Origin: Deltaproteobacteria bacterium
GTDB lineage: Bacteria > Myxococcota > UBA727 > VGSZ01
Assembly: GCA_016177705.1 (NCBI GenBank)
Contig: JACOUT010000008.1
Location: forward strand, 1 to 64,000
DNA: 64,000 nucleotides
Direction: 5' to 3'
Shown piece after piece: positions 42,376 to 53,253 of the stretch (within the stretch, counting starts at the first letter, position 1; each line of letters starts with the position of its first letter). The translations under genes were made by a program, and so were the position numbers. The notes under the pieces were generated by a model that did no database searches, had not been told where the DNA came from, and saw only the letters and a program-made list of their open reading frames with translations.

Positions 42376-43209
42376 TCACTCCGCGCCGAACGCACCCGCC
42401 ATGGCCATGCCCATGCCGAAGCCGACCACGCCGCCGAAGAAGCCGCCGATGACGCCACCGGCGACCGCGCCCGTGCCGGTCGCGACGGCCTGGTCGGCGG
42501 GCGTGGGCGGATCGCCGGGCGCCATGAAGTAGCCGATGCCTGCGCCGATGGCCGCACCGGCGAGCAGGCCGCCGACGCCGCCGACGATGGCGCCGCCACA
42601 GCCGAGCGCCGCCGTGGCGCCGCCGCAGCACCCTCCGCCACCGCCGCCACCGCCACCGCCACCGCCGGGACCACGGTCGTGCCGCTCGTCAGGCGGGGGC
42701 GGCTTCTTCGGGCGCGGTGGCTTCGGCGGGCGATCGCGGTCATCGTCGTCGTCGTCGCCGCCGCGGTCGCGGTCGTCGTCGCGATCGTCGTCGCCCGGGC
42801 GCTTGCCCTTCCGGGGCGGCACGATCACCTTTTTCGGCAGGTCGTCCTTGCCGCGGCGCACGCGGTCGCCCGGGTCCTTGTCATCGTCATCGTCGCCCGG
42901 CTCGCGCTTCTTGATCTTGTCGGCGTCCTTGTCCTTCTTGTCGTCATCCTTGTCGTCGTCCTTGCCGTCGCCGCTCTTGTTCTTATCCCGTGCTCGCTCT
43001 TTGGCCTTCGCCTTCTCCTTCGCACGCTCGATGGCGCGCTTCTTTCGCTCTTCGGGGGTGAGCGTCGGGTCGTCGTCGTCGTCGTCGTCATTAGCGCCCG
43101 GCGCGGCGGGCGCCTTGTCGTCGGCTGCCCACGCGGGCGTGGCCCAGGTCACCGCCGGCAGCGCGGCGAACGCGAGAGCAAGGGTGAGGGCGGCGGGCGT
43201 GATGCGCAT
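42376..43209 (-). CDS. Exported Asp/Lys-rich protein with Gly run and glycine zipper
   Basis: The 277-residue protein begins with a signal peptide (MRITPAALTLALAFAALPAV, cleavage after AWA). Residues 30-175 are very low complexity, alternating Asp runs and Lys/Arg (DDDDDDD, KDDDKDDDKKDKDADK). A run of twelve Gly followed by CCGG leads into a glycine zipper (GGAIVGGVGGLLAGAAIGAG) and a second zipper near the C-terminus. I know no family with this layout. Membrane or pore insertion by the zipper and metal or wall binding by the Asp/Lys part are inferences. It lies 57 bases downstream of the diadenylate-cyclase-like gene. Confidence 0.75.
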   Translation of the reverse strand: MRITPAALTLALAFAALPAVTWATPAWAADDKAPAAPGANDDDDDDDPTLTPEERKKRAIERAKEKAKAKERARDKNKSGDGKDDDKDDDKKDKDADKIKKREPGDDDDDKDPGDRVRRGKDDLPKKVIVPPRKGKRPGDDDRDDDRDRGGDDDDDDRDRPPKPPRPKKPPPPDERHDRGPGGGGGGGGGGGGCCGGATAALGCGGAIVGGVGGLLAGAAIGAGIGYFMAPGDPPTPADQAVATGTGAVAGGVIGGFFGGVVGFGMGMAMAGAFGAE

Positions 43210-43266
43210 GCGCGGCTCCAGTGCTGGCGAGGTTGACGATGGGGGCGCTGGGCGATTTACCGGGGT

Positions 43267-44202
43267 TCAGGTGGACGTGTCGCTGGTCACGCGGCGGCGC
43301 GCGCGTCGCGGCTTCGGCAGCGGCTCCGGCGCAGGGGGTGCGGCACGGCGGCCGCCGGGCTCGAGCTCCAGGATCAGGTGGCCCTTGTCGAAGAGGCGCA
43401 CCTTTCCCGACGACTGCGACACCGCGATGGCGATGGCCTCACTCTGCAACGTCACGGCTGCGGCGGCGACGTGGCGCGCGCCGTAACCCAGGTGCAGCTC
43501 GGTCGGCTCCGCGGCCACGCGCACGTGACGGCCGGCGGCCAGCACCACGCCGTCCTCGCGGACCACGAAGGCGCCGTCGAGCATGGCGAAGGTGCGCACG
43601 GCCGAGCGCACCTCGGGGTCGAACAGGTTGCGCTCCTGCTCGGAGTAGCCCTGGAACGGGTTCATGGTGAGCGGCGCGCTCTGCTCCATCACCTTGGTCG
43701 AGTCGCCGACGACGATGAGGGTGCCGACCGGGCGCCCCTCGTAGCCCTCGCGCCCGATGCGCAGCGCGAGGTCGACCAACACCTCGAGCAGCGACGCGTC
43801 GATGCGCGTGGTCAGGCGCCCGACGTGCAAGCTGGCGTGTTCGGCCGCCACCTCACGCGCGGTGAAGTGCATCAGCATGTCGAGCTCGCCGTCGTCTCGG
43901 ACGATGGCGCAGGCGACGCGCTCGTCGACCGCGATCAACCCCGCGTTGGTGGCCGCGACCACCGCGCTCTTCAGGCGGTCGGTGCGGGAACCCTTGACGT
44001 CGGGAACCGCGAGCACCGCGAAGCCGGCGGCTTCGAGCGCGCGCGCCTGCTTGGCGTCGTGCAGCGCGAACAGGGTCTTGGCGCGGAAGCCGCGCAGCCG
44101 TCTGGCGACCTCGGAGGAGGCGCCGACCACCAAGACGCGCTCACACGCCGGCGAGCGGGCCGCGCGCACCAGTGCCTCGGAGAAGGTCTCCGCCAGCGTC
44201 AC
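43267..44202 (-). CDS. Diadenylate cyclase-like (DisA_N) protein
   Basis: The 311-residue protein starts with GTG overlapping the upstream FHA gene stop (GTGA). The last 110 residues match the diadenylate cyclase domain that makes c-di-AMP: LDGAFVV with DGA at 209-211, AAGRHVRV, HLGYGARHVAAA and AIAVSQSSGKV. The canonical second motif is RHR. Here it is RHV (243-245), so one phosphate-binding Arg is missing. Residues 1-150 form a separate alpha/beta region (LVVGASSEVARRL, IGREGYEGRPVGTLIVVGDS) I cannot assign. The basic tail ends KPRRARRR. No membrane helix is seen. The tight coupling to a zinc-ribbon/FHA gene suggests control by protein phosphorylation. Confidence 0.85.
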   Translation of the reverse strand: MTLAETFSEALVRAARSPACERVLVVGASSEVARRLRGFRAKTLFALHDAKQARALEAAGFAVLAVPDVKGSRTDRLKSAVVAATNAGLIAVDERVACAIVRDDGELDMLMHFTAREVAAEHASLHVGRLTTRIDASLLEVLVDLALRIGREGYEGRPVGTLIVVGDSTKVMEQSAPLTMNPFQGYSEQERNLFDPEVRSAVRTFAMLDGAFVVREDGVVLAAGRHVRVAAEPTELHLGYGARHVAAAAVTLQSEAIAIAVSQSSGKVRLFDKGHLILELEPGGRRAAPPAPEPLPKPRRARRRVTSDTST

Positions 44203-45581
44203 ACGATCTCGACCCGCAGCATCTGGTTGCCGACCAGCAGGAAGTCGCCGTTGGCGACCTCGGCCTCGCCGCGCACGCGCACGTAGGTGCCGTTGGAGGA
44301 GCCGAGGTCTTGCAGCACGACGTCGGCGCCCTGCCGCAGGAAGGCGCAGTGCTTGCCGGAGATGAAGCCGTCCGAAGGGATCACGATGTCGCCGTGCTCG
44401 CGGCCGAGCTGGCAACGATCGCCCGAGAACAGCCGGATCTCGCCGGTGCGACCGTCGTCGAGGATCTGGATCAGGCGACCGAACGCGCCTGGGTGGGGGC
44501 TGCCCCACACGGTGGAGTCGTCGCCGTCGACGCGCTGCACCTGGAGGGCGGCGCCCGCCAGGCTCTCGAAGCGAAAGAGCTGGCGGCCGACGCGCAGGTA
44601 GTCGCCGTCCGCCAGCGTGCGGTCGGCGCCGACGCGCAGGTAGACGCCGTTCAAGCTGCCCTGGTCGTGCACGTGCAGCCGGCCGCTCGTGAAGACGAAG
44701 CGGCAGTGCGTGGGCGAGACGTACGGGTCGTCGAACAGCACCACGCCGTTGGTGCGCCCGCACACGGTGTCGCCGGTGCGCAGCGTGAAGGTCATCCCTT
44801 CGCGGCCGGTCTGGTCGATGGTGACCAGGCGGCAGATCGGCTCGCGCACCACCGGGCCGCTCGAGGCGGCGTGCATGAACATGGTGCGTGGGCCGTCGGC
44901 GGCGGCCGGCACGGCGCTGGCGCCGTCGAGGCGCTTGCCGCACTCGCCGCAGAACTTCACGGTGCTGGCGTTGCTGTAGCCGCACGAGGGGCACGGGAGG
45001 CCGGCGGCGGGCTGCGGCGCGATGGTGGTCGGCACCGCGGCCGTCGGCGGCGCGCTCATCGAGGGCGGCGCGACCAAGGTCGCCGGCGGCGCGGCCGGTG
45101 CCGCGGCCGGCGGCATGGTCACCGGCGACGGCGGCGCGCCCTGCGGGCGCGCCGGGGGCACGGGCGGCAGTGTCGGTGGCGCGGACGCGGCGGGCGGCGC
45201 CACTGGGCGGCTCACCGGCGGGGCCGCCGACGGGGAGCTGGGCGCCGGCGGCCAACCCGTGGGTGCTGCCGGCAGCGTCGCAGCCGGCAGCGCCGATCCA
45301 CCGAAGGTGCCGCTCATGCTCGCCGGCGCCGGGCTCGGCGCCACGGCCGCCGGCGCGCTCGTCGACGCGGTCGCCGCTGAGCTCGGAGGTGCGCTCGGAG
45401 GTGCGATGGGCGAGGGCACGCCGCTGGTGGACGGCGAGCGCGGCGGCGGTGGCGGCGGGCTCGACGGCGCCACCGTCGAGGGCGAGAAGGCGTCGCGCAG
45501 CGCCTTCAGGTCGTAGCCGCAGTCGAGGCAGAAGTTGAAGTTGTCCGCGTTGTCGCGTGCGCAGTTCGGACACTTGATCAT
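44199..45581 (-). CDS. Zinc-ribbon protein with two FHA domains
   Basis: The ATG giving MIKCPNCARDNADNFNFC starts a 460-residue protein. A zinc ribbon lies at Cys4, 7, 18 and 21, then a long Pro/Ala/Ser linker, then a second zinc ribbon (PCPSCGYSN, FCGECGKRL). Two FHA domains fill the C-terminal half. The first has GRTNGVVLFDD, SPTHCRF and GSLNGVY. The second has LGREHGDIVIPSDGF, SGKHCAF and GSSNGTY, with all phosphothreonine-binding residues. The protein probably reads phosphothreonine marks made by kinases such as the one at 51475-53241. The stop overlaps the diadenylate-cyclase-like gene start, so the two are made together. Confidence 0.9.
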   Translation of the reverse strand: MIKCPNCARDNADNFNFCLDCGYDLKALRDAFSPSTVAPSSPPPPPPRSPSTSGVPSPIAPPSAPPSSAATASTSAPAAVAPSPAPASMSGTFGGSALPAATLPAAPTGWPPAPSSPSAAPPVSRPVAPPAASAPPTLPPVPPARPQGAPPSPVTMPPAAAPAAPPATLVAPPSMSAPPTAAVPTTIAPQPAAGLPCPSCGYSNASTVKFCGECGKRLDGASAVPAAADGPRTMFMHAASSGPVVREPICRLVTIDQTGREGMTFTLRTGDTVCGRTNGVVLFDDPYVSPTHCRFVFTSGRLHVHDQGSLNGVYLRVGADRTLADGDYLRVGRQLFRFESLAGAALQVQRVDGDDSTVWGSPHPGAFGRLIQILDDGRTGEIRLFSGDRCQLGREHGDIVIPSDGFISGKHCAFLRQGADVVLQDLGSSNGTYVRVRGEAEVANGDFLLVGNQMLRVEIV

Positions 45582-45654
45582 GACGGCCCCACGACGGAAA
45601 CGATGAGTCGAGGCTGGTTGTCGGTGCAACGGCGGGTGCAAGTCAACATCATCA

Positions 45655-46668
45655 TCACCGACGGAGCCGACGCGCGGCGTTGCCCATGCCCACGGCGTCG
45701 AAGCAGCGCGCGAGCGTCGTCTGCGCCATCGGCCGCGCCAGGGACGCGCCGCGCGCCAGCGTCTCTTCGAGCCGCCTCATGCCGGCCTCGGACTCGAGCA
45801 GCTCGCGATAGACATGCCGCGCCTCGCCGAAGCGCGCGTCCATCTTCTCGATGATGGCGCCCTTGAGGTGGCCATAGCCGACGCCGCCCTTGGTGATGCG
45901 TGCGCGCCAGTCGGCGCGCTCTGCCTCGTCCAGGAACAGCTCGAGGATGGCGTAGCTGGTGATGCCGTCCGGGTCCTTGGGCTCCTCGGGCGGTCGCGAG
46001 TCGGTGACGATGCCGTTGACGCTCTTCTTGAGCGCCTTGCCCTCCTCGAAGATCCAGATGTCGTTGCCGTAGCTCTTCGACATCTTGGCGCCGTCCTTGC
46101 CGGGGACCTTGGGCGTGGGCGACAGACGCCACTCGGGCCGCCGCAGGAACTCGCCGCCGAACGCCGTGTTGAAGTGCGTCACCATGTCCTGCGTCATCTC
46201 GACGTGCTGGATCTGGTCGTGGCCCACCGGCACCACGTCCGCGTCGTAGATGACGATGTCGGCCGCCATCAGCACCGGGTAGGTGAACAGGCCGACGTTG
46301 GCGTGCAGGCCGCGCGCGGTCTTGTCCTTGTAGCTGTGCGCGCGCTCGAGCAGCCCCATGCCGGTGACGGTCATGAGCAACCACATCAGCTCGGTCACCT
46401 CGGGGACGTCGCTCTGACGGAAGAACACGGCGCGCTCGGCGTCGAGGCCGAGCGCCAGGTAGCTGGCGGCGATCGAGCGCACGTGCTGCTCGAGCTCCGC
46501 GCGTTCGTGCAGCGACGTCAGCGCGTGCAGGTCGGCGATGAAGAACAGCGCGTCTTTGGCCGCCGGGTCGGCCGTCATCGACACCTCGACGTGTTGCGCG
46601 ATGGCGCCAAAGTAGTTGCCGATGTGCGGCAGACCCGAGGGCTGGATTCCGGAGAGGTGGCGCGGCAT
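45655..46668 (-). CDS. trpS: Tryptophan-tRNA ligase
   Basis: This 337-residue class I synthetase charges tRNA-Trp. The class I signatures are HIGN at 15-18 (in place of HIGH, as usual in TrpRS) and KMSKS at 195-199. Other family blocks are ALFFIADLHALTS and YPVLMAADIVIYDADVVPVG. Length is normal. It lies 73 bases upstream of the zinc-ribbon/FHA gene and 36 bases downstream of a PEGA lipoprotein gene on the same strand. Confidence 0.97.
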   Translation of the reverse strand: MPRHLSGIQPSGLPHIGNYFGAIAQHVEVSMTADPAAKDALFFIADLHALTSLHERAELEQHVRSIAASYLALGLDAERAVFFRQSDVPEVTELMWLLMTVTGMGLLERAHSYKDKTARGLHANVGLFTYPVLMAADIVIYDADVVPVGHDQIQHVEMTQDMVTHFNTAFGGEFLRRPEWRLSPTPKVPGKDGAKMSKSYGNDIWIFEEGKALKKSVNGIVTDSRPPEEPKDPDGITSYAILELFLDEAERADWRARITKGGVGYGHLKGAIIEKMDARFGEARHVYRELLESEAGMRRLEETLARGASLARPMAQTTLARCFDAVGMGNAARRLRR

Positions 46669-46704
46669 GGATTCCGACGGGGACAGGGTGTGGTGGATGG
46701 GAGG

Positions 46705-47292
46705 TCAGTAGGGTGTGGGGACGGCGTCGGGCGGCGGCTTGGGCGGCTCGACGACGTCAGGGTTTGGTGCGTCCCGCTCGTCGGGCAGGGGCGGCGGATT
46801 CGGGTCGTAGTCGTCCGGGATGAGCCAGGTGTCGGTTGGCTGCGGCAGGCCGCCGACCAGCTTTGGACGCAGCCGGATCAACACGCGGTCGGGGTAGCGC
46901 TGCATGAAGGCGAGCGCGAGCAAGGTGGGGCTCGTCACCGCTGCCCACACCAACGTGATCACCGGGCCGGCGAACGGCACCCAGACCACGCCGAGCCCGA
47001 GCAGCGGTGTCGCGGCGATGATGGCGGGCCACCAGAACCACTCGCTCTGGGTCACCACCACGTCCTCGGTCTGGTACGCGTCCGCCGACACCTGCACGCG
47101 CAGGCGCCCGCCCGTCGACGTGCGCTGCTGGGTGATGATCGGCGCGTTGCCGACGTACTCGCCGTCGATGGTGACGGCGGCGCCGATGGGCTCGGTCTCG
47201 ATGACGACCGTGTGCGCGCACCCGCTCGCCGCGAGGGCGGTGAGCGCGAGCGCGGCGATCGCGACCAGCGGGTGGCGGCGAGCCTCTTTCAT
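46705..47292 (-). CDS. PEGA-domain lipoprotein with membrane segments
   Basis: The ATG gives MKEARRHPLVAIAALALTAL and 195 residues. The lipobox ASGC puts the lipid on Cys25. A PEGA domain follows (VVIETEPIGAAVTIDGEYVG, then TGGRLRVQVSADAYQTE). Unusually, two hydrophobic stretches follow it (about 88-135, WPAIIAATPLLGLGVVWVPF). The C-terminus is Pro-rich (PPKPPPDAVPTPY). It may be the first gene of the run that includes trpS and the FHA/c-di-AMP pair. The function is unknown. Confidence 0.8.
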   Translation of the reverse strand: MKEARRHPLVAIAALALTALAASGCAHTVVIETEPIGAAVTIDGEYVGNAPIITQQRTSTGGRLRVQVSADAYQTEDVVVTQSEWFWWPAIIAATPLLGLGVVWVPFAGPVITLVWAAVTSPTLLALAFMQRYPDRVLIRLRPKLVGGLPQPTDTWLIPDDYDPNPPPLPDERDAPNPDVVEPPKPPPDAVPTPY

Positions 47293-47321
47293 CGACGTGA
47301 CCTGTCGTATAACTCGCCCGG

Positions 47322-49409
47322 ATGGGCACGTCGAAAAGCGCGCCGACGAGCGTGGCGTCCAGCGCGGCGCCCGGCGTCTCGCCCGAGCCACCGCCGCCAG
47401 GCGCCCACCCGGTGGGCCGTCAGCTCCTGCTGGCGCTCACCACCGGGGTGCTGCTCGGCCTGAGCCAACCGCTGGTGATCGAGGCGCTCGCTGACGAGCC
47501 GGTCGATCGCTCGGGCTTGACCGGCCTGCTGGCGCTGGTCGGCTTCGTGCCCATCTTGCTCGCGCTGCGCGGCACGGGCCCCAAGCGCGCCTACTGGCTC
47601 GGCTTCCTCGCGTCCTTCGTACAGTTCACCATCAACTTGCAGTGGCTCGTCGTCGCCATGGTGGTGTTCGGACGCATCCCGTTGGTGGTGAGCTGGCTGA
47701 TCCTGTCGGTGCTTACGGCGGCCATGGCGGCCTACGTGGCGGCTGCCTACGCCATCACGCGCGTGCTCGCCGGCCGCTTGACCTTGCGCGGCTACCCGTT
47801 GCCAATGTGGCTGGTGTTCCCGGTCGCGCTCACGGCGGTGGAGACGCTGCGCAACTTCGGGCCGCTCGGCGGCTTTCCTTGGGCAAACGTCGGCACCTCC
47901 TTCTCCACGGTGCCGCTGTTCGCGCAGGCGGCGGCGCTGGCGGGCGTGCACGGCCTGGTGCTGCTGGCGGCGCTGGTCGGGGCGGCGCTCGCCGAGGTGA
48001 TCGCGCGCCGGCGGCAGCGGCGCGCACCGCTGATCACCGTGCTCGCGGTGCTGATCGCCTGGGTGGGCTTCGGCGCCGCGCGCCTGGCCGGCGAGCCGAC
48101 CGGTGGGCCGACGGTGAAGGTGGCTCTCCTGCAAGGCAACATCGAGCAGGGCATCCGCAACCACGAGGCCTGGACCGGCCGCAAGATCCTCGAGCGCTAC
48201 CACACGCTCACCGACGAGGCGCTCGCCAAAGGCGCCGAGCTGGTGGTGTGGCCCGAGGCGGCCTTCCCGCTGCGGCTGCGCCGCGATCTGAAGACGCTCG
48301 AGGAGGCGCGGGTGGTGGCGCCCGGCCACGCGATGCCCAAAGCGGCGGTAATCGGCGCGGTCGCCTACGAGCCCGTGACGGTGAACGGCAAGCGCACCGA
48401 GGCGCGCCACAACAGCGCCTTCGTGCTCGGGCCAGAGCTGAAGGTCGAAGCGCGCGTCGACAAGAAGCACCTGGTGCCCTTCGGCGAGTACGTGCCGTGG
48501 CCGTTTGGCGCCATCGTGCGCCAGCTCGTGCCCATCGGCGGCACCGTGCCGGGCGAGGTGTGGCGCGCGGTGCCCGTGCGCTACACCGACGATCGCGGCC
48601 AGGCGCGCGAGCTGAGCCTCGGCGTCACCATCTGCTACGAGGGTGTCTTCCCCGAGATCTCGCGCGCGCTCAAGAACGCCGGCGCCACGCTGCACGTCAA
48701 CGTCACCAACGACGGCTGGTACGGCATCTCGGGCGCGCCCACGCAGCATTTGCTGTTCTACGCGCTGCGCGCCATCGAGAGCGGCATGCCGGTGGTGCGC
48801 GCCGCCAACACCGGCAAGTCGGGGTGGGTGGACACGCGAGGCCGCCTGCACGACGTCACCGCCATCTACACCGACCGCGCCGTGGTGGCCGAGGTGCCGC
48901 TCGCCAACTCCTGGACGCTGTATGCGCTGCTCGGCGAGTGGCTCTCCTTGCCGTGCGTGCTCGCGGTGCTGCTCGCGTGGCTGTACGCGATCCTCGGGCG
49001 CGACGTGCTGGCGCGCGCCCGGCCGCGGCTCGACAACGTGCTCGGCGCCGTGGGCCTGCTGCTCGCGACCGCCGGCGCCGGCTACTTCCTGCTCGTGCCC
49101 GGCGTCATGGGCGACGAGGGCAACGCCACGCGCGCGCTGCTCACCGTGCTCGCCGGCCTCTTGGTCGGCGTCGGCGCGCTCTCGGGTCGCCCCTGGGGAA
49201 GAAAGGCGCAGCTCACGGTCGGCGTGCTCGCGGCCGTGGTGGGCGTGCTGGCCGCACCGCTCGGCGCGCCCTGGATGCTCATCGCCACGGCGGCCGGGGT
49301 CGCGCTCTTCGTGGCGCAGCGCAAGCGCGCCGCCGCCTACACGCGCGCCATGGCGCCGCTCGCCTTCGACGACGGGGCGCCAAGCCCCCTTGCGGCCGAC
49401 GCGCCCTGA
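47322..49409 (+). CDS. lnt: Apolipoprotein N-acyltransferase
   Basis: This 695-residue membrane enzyme adds the third acyl chain to lipoproteins. The N-terminal half has about six membrane helices. The nitrilase-like domain carries the catalytic triad: Glu312 in VVWPEAAFP, Lys381 in VDKKHLVPFGEYV and Cys438 in GVTICYEGVFPEI. At 695 residues it is longer than the usual roughly 510, because residues about 540-695 add four further helices. The many lipoproteins encoded in this window are its likely substrates. The start ATG at 47322 is plausible, but the first 30 residues are Ser/Pro-rich. Confidence 0.95.
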   Translation: MGTSKSAPTSVASSAAPGVSPEPPPPGAHPVGRQLLLALTTGVLLGLSQPLVIEALADEPVDRSGLTGLLALVGFVPILLALRGTGPKRAYWLGFLASFVQFTINLQWLVVAMVVFGRIPLVVSWLILSVLTAAMAAYVAAAYAITRVLAGRLTLRGYPLPMWLVFPVALTAVETLRNFGPLGGFPWANVGTSFSTVPLFAQAAALAGVHGLVLLAALVGAALAEVIARRRQRRAPLITVLAVLIAWVGFGAARLAGEPTGGPTVKVALLQGNIEQGIRNHEAWTGRKILERYHTLTDEALAKGAELVVWPEAAFPLRLRRDLKTLEEARVVAPGHAMPKAAVIGAVAYEPVTVNGKRTEARHNSAFVLGPELKVEARVDKKHLVPFGEYVPWPFGAIVRQLVPIGGTVPGEVWRAVPVRYTDDRGQARELSLGVTICYEGVFPEISRALKNAGATLHVNVTNDGWYGISGAPTQHLLFYALRAIESGMPVVRAANTGKSGWVDTRGRLHDVTAIYTDRAVVAEVPLANSWTLYALLGEWLSLPCVLAVLLAWLYAILGRDVLARARPRLDNVLGAVGLLLATAGAGYFLLVPGVMGDEGNATRALLTVLAGLLVGVGALSGRPWGRKAQLTVGVLAAVVGVLAAPLGAPWMLIATAAGVALFVAQRKRAAAYTRAMAPLAFDDGAPSPLAADAP

Positions 49410-49437
49410 CCGACACTGAACCCACCGAACGGACACG

Positions 49438-50550
49438 ATGGCAACCTCGGCCGCGAACCTGGCAGCAGACTTGAAGCGCACGCTCGACGATCTCGCTGCG
49501 CGCGTCGCTGCGCTCGAAGCGCCGCTCGACATCGCGCACAAGACCGCGCGCATCGCCGAGCTGGACGACCGCATGAGCGCGCCCGACTTCTGGGAGAAGC
49601 CCGAGGCGGCGCAGGCGGTGCAGCGCGAGCGCACCGAGCTCGACAACGCCATCAAGGCCTTCACCAACGCCAGCAAGGGCGTCGCCGATCTGACGGAGCT
49701 GCTCGAGATGGCGGGCGAGGATGAGGCGACCCTGCGCGACCTCGACGTCGACACGCAGAAAGTGGCGCGCGAGGTGCGCGCGCTCGAGCTGCGCCGCATG
49801 CTGCGCGGCAAGAACGACGGCAACAACGCCATCCTCGGCATCAACGTCGGCCAGGGCGGCGCCGACGCGCAGGAGTTCTCCGAGATGCTGTTGCGCATGT
49901 ACAAGCGCTACGGCGAGCGAAACGGCTTCGACGTCGAGGTGGTCGACGTCATCCCGGCCGAGCCCTCGGGCATCAAGAGCGCCACCGTCATGGTCAAGGG
50001 CGAGAACGCCTACGGCTTCATGAAGTCCGAGCAGGGCGTGCACCGGCTGGTGCGCATGTCGCCGTTCTCGGGCAAGCGCGAGACCAGCTTCGCCGGCGTC
50101 TCGGTGGTGCCCGAGATCGCCGACGACATCGACATCGACATCAACCCCGCCGACCTCGAGATCTCGACGATGCGCTCGGGTGGCGCCGGCGGTCAGCACG
50201 TCAACAAGACCGAGTCGGCGGTGCAGATCCTGCACAAGCCGACCGGTATCTACCAGCGCTGCCAACAAGAACGCAGCCAGCTCCAGAACAAGGCGCTGGC
50301 CATGAAGCTGCTGCGCGCGCGCCTGTACGACATCGAGGTCAAGAAGCGCCTGGCGGAAAAGGACAAGGCCGAGGCAGCCAAGATGGAGGCGAGCTTCGGC
50401 TCGCAGATCAGGAACTACGTGCTGGCGCCGTACCGGCTGGCCAAGGACCTGCGCTCGGGCCACGAGGTCGGCAACGTCGACGCCGTGCTCGACGGCGACA
50501 TCCAGGAGTTCATCGAGGCCTACCTGCTCTCGCAGGTGCCGGCCGCGTAG
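49438..50550 (+). CDS. prfB: Peptide chain release factor 2
   Basis: The 370-residue RF2 has the tripeptide SPF at 208-210, which reads UGA/UAA stops, and the catalytic GGQ at 251-253 in [15 protein letters not shown]. Its N-terminal domain is read straight through from the ATG without an in-frame UGA, so the autoregulatory +1 frameshift known from E. coli prfB is absent. Length matches RF2 made without the frameshift. Its 3' end overlaps the end of a convergent gene by about 40 bases. Confidence 0.97.
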   Translation: MATSAANLAADLKRTLDDLAARVAALEAPLDIAHKTARIAELDDRMSAPDFWEKPEAAQAVQRERTELDNAIKAFTNASKGVADLTELLEMAGEDEATLRDLDVDTQKVAREVRALELRRMLRGKNDGNNAILGINVGQGGADAQEFSEMLLRMYKRYGERNGFDVEVVDVIPAEPSGIKSATVMVKGENAYGFMKSEQGVHRLVRMSPFSGKRETSFAGVSVVPEIADDIDIDINPADLEISTMRSGGAGGQHVNKTESAVQILHKPTGIYQRCQQERSQLQNKALAMKLLRARLYDIEVKKRLAEKDKAEAAKMEASFGSQIRNYVLAPYRLAKDLRSGHEVGNVDAVLDGDIQEFIEAYLLSQVPAA

Positions 50551-51370
50551 CCTGCTCGCGCTCGAACGAGTCGTCGTCCCGCGTGCCCGCGATGGCGCCG
50601 CCGAGCGCACCGCCCGCGAGGGCCCCGATCACCATGCCCGCACCGGCGCTCGCCGCCAGCGTCGGTCCCAGTGCGGCGTTCGGCGTGGCGTCGAGCATGG
50701 TCAGCGCGGCCAGCGCGCCGACGCCGAGCCCGATGGCGGCGCCGAGCCCGCCGCCGGCGGTCGCCCAGATGGCGCCCTCGTCGCCGCGGCTGCTGCTCGA
50801 AGCTGGCGTTGTGCTGCCGCAGCACGAGGACGGCACGTCGCAGCCGGTGCCGATGGAGCCGAGCCCGCCGGCGCCGCCGAGCACGATCAGGCCGAGCGCC
50901 AGGCAGCCGACGGCGGTGCAGCCGGCCACCATGCCCCAGTCGTCGACGGTGGGCCGCTCGATGGCGAAGGCCACGAACAGGCTGCCAGCGAGAAACGCCG
51001 ACAGCGCAGGCGTCGCCACGGCAGCGAGCAGCAGCACGGCCACGGGCGTGCCTGGCGCCAGCGCACCCCAGAGCAGGAAGGACGCTCCTGCCGCGGCGCC
51101 GAGCCCAGCGCCCGCGGCCGTCGCCAGGCCACCGCGCAACGGCCGGGGCAGCAGCTCGTCGTCGTGCCGGGTGACCACCAGCGGCGGCGGATCCGGTGGC
51201 GATGCGGGCGCCTGCGAGGGCGCTACCGTCGGCGCGGTGTCGGTCGGCGCCGTGGTGGGAAGCGCGGGGTCGTCGGCGGGGTCGTCGGCGAGCAGGGGCG
51301 GTGGCGGTGGCACGCCCGCGGGGTCGGGCGGCGGCACCTGCGCGGCGATCAGGCACAAGAGCACGAGCAC
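50510..51370 (-). CDS. Predicted exported membrane protein with glycine-zipper regions
   Basis: From a GTG start the product has 286 residues, with a short hydrophobic start ([11 protein letters not shown]) and a Pro-rich region. Several hydrophobic stretches follow ([41 protein letters not shown]), with a CCG pair near 185 and a C-terminal glycine-zipper ([17 protein letters not shown]). No known domain fits. The start is uncertain (GTG at 51370 or 51364), and the 3' end overlaps prfB by 41 bases, so it is less sure than its neighbours. It is divergent from the kinase gene. Confidence 0.55.
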   Translation of the reverse strand: MLVLLCLIAAQVPPPDPAGVPPPPPLLADDPADDPALPTTAPTDTAPTVAPSQAPASPPDPPPLVVTRHDDELLPRPLRGGLATAAGAGLGAAAGASFLLWGALAPGTPVAVLLLAAVATPALSAFLAGSLFVAFAIERPTVDDWGMVAGCTAVGCLALGLIVLGGAGGLGSIGTGCDVPSSCCGSTTPASSSSRGDEGAIWATAGGGLGAAIGLGVGALAALTMLDATPNAALGPTLAASAGAGMVIGALAGGALGGAIAGTRDDDSFEREQATRPAPARAGRPR

Positions 51371-51474
51371 GTCGGGTGGCCCTCGAGAGTGTGACGGTAC
51401 GCGAACACCCTGAGACGTACGAGGTGCCGAAAGGCTTCGCCGCGTGCTATCCCCGAGCGGCGGGAGGCCGGTCC

Positions 51475-53241
<1,767 letters not shown>

Positions 53242-53253
53242 GCGCCGGCGGGC

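Noticed and set aside
43267..45573. One 768-residue minus-strand frame reading through the cyclase-like and FHA genes.
   Set aside because: The cyclase frame joins a shadow frame of the FHA gene. The FHA domains are in a different frame, and the GTGA overlap explains the junction.
47289..49904. An 871-residue minus-strand open frame.
   Set aside because: It is opposite lnt and prfB, both with full catalytic motifs.
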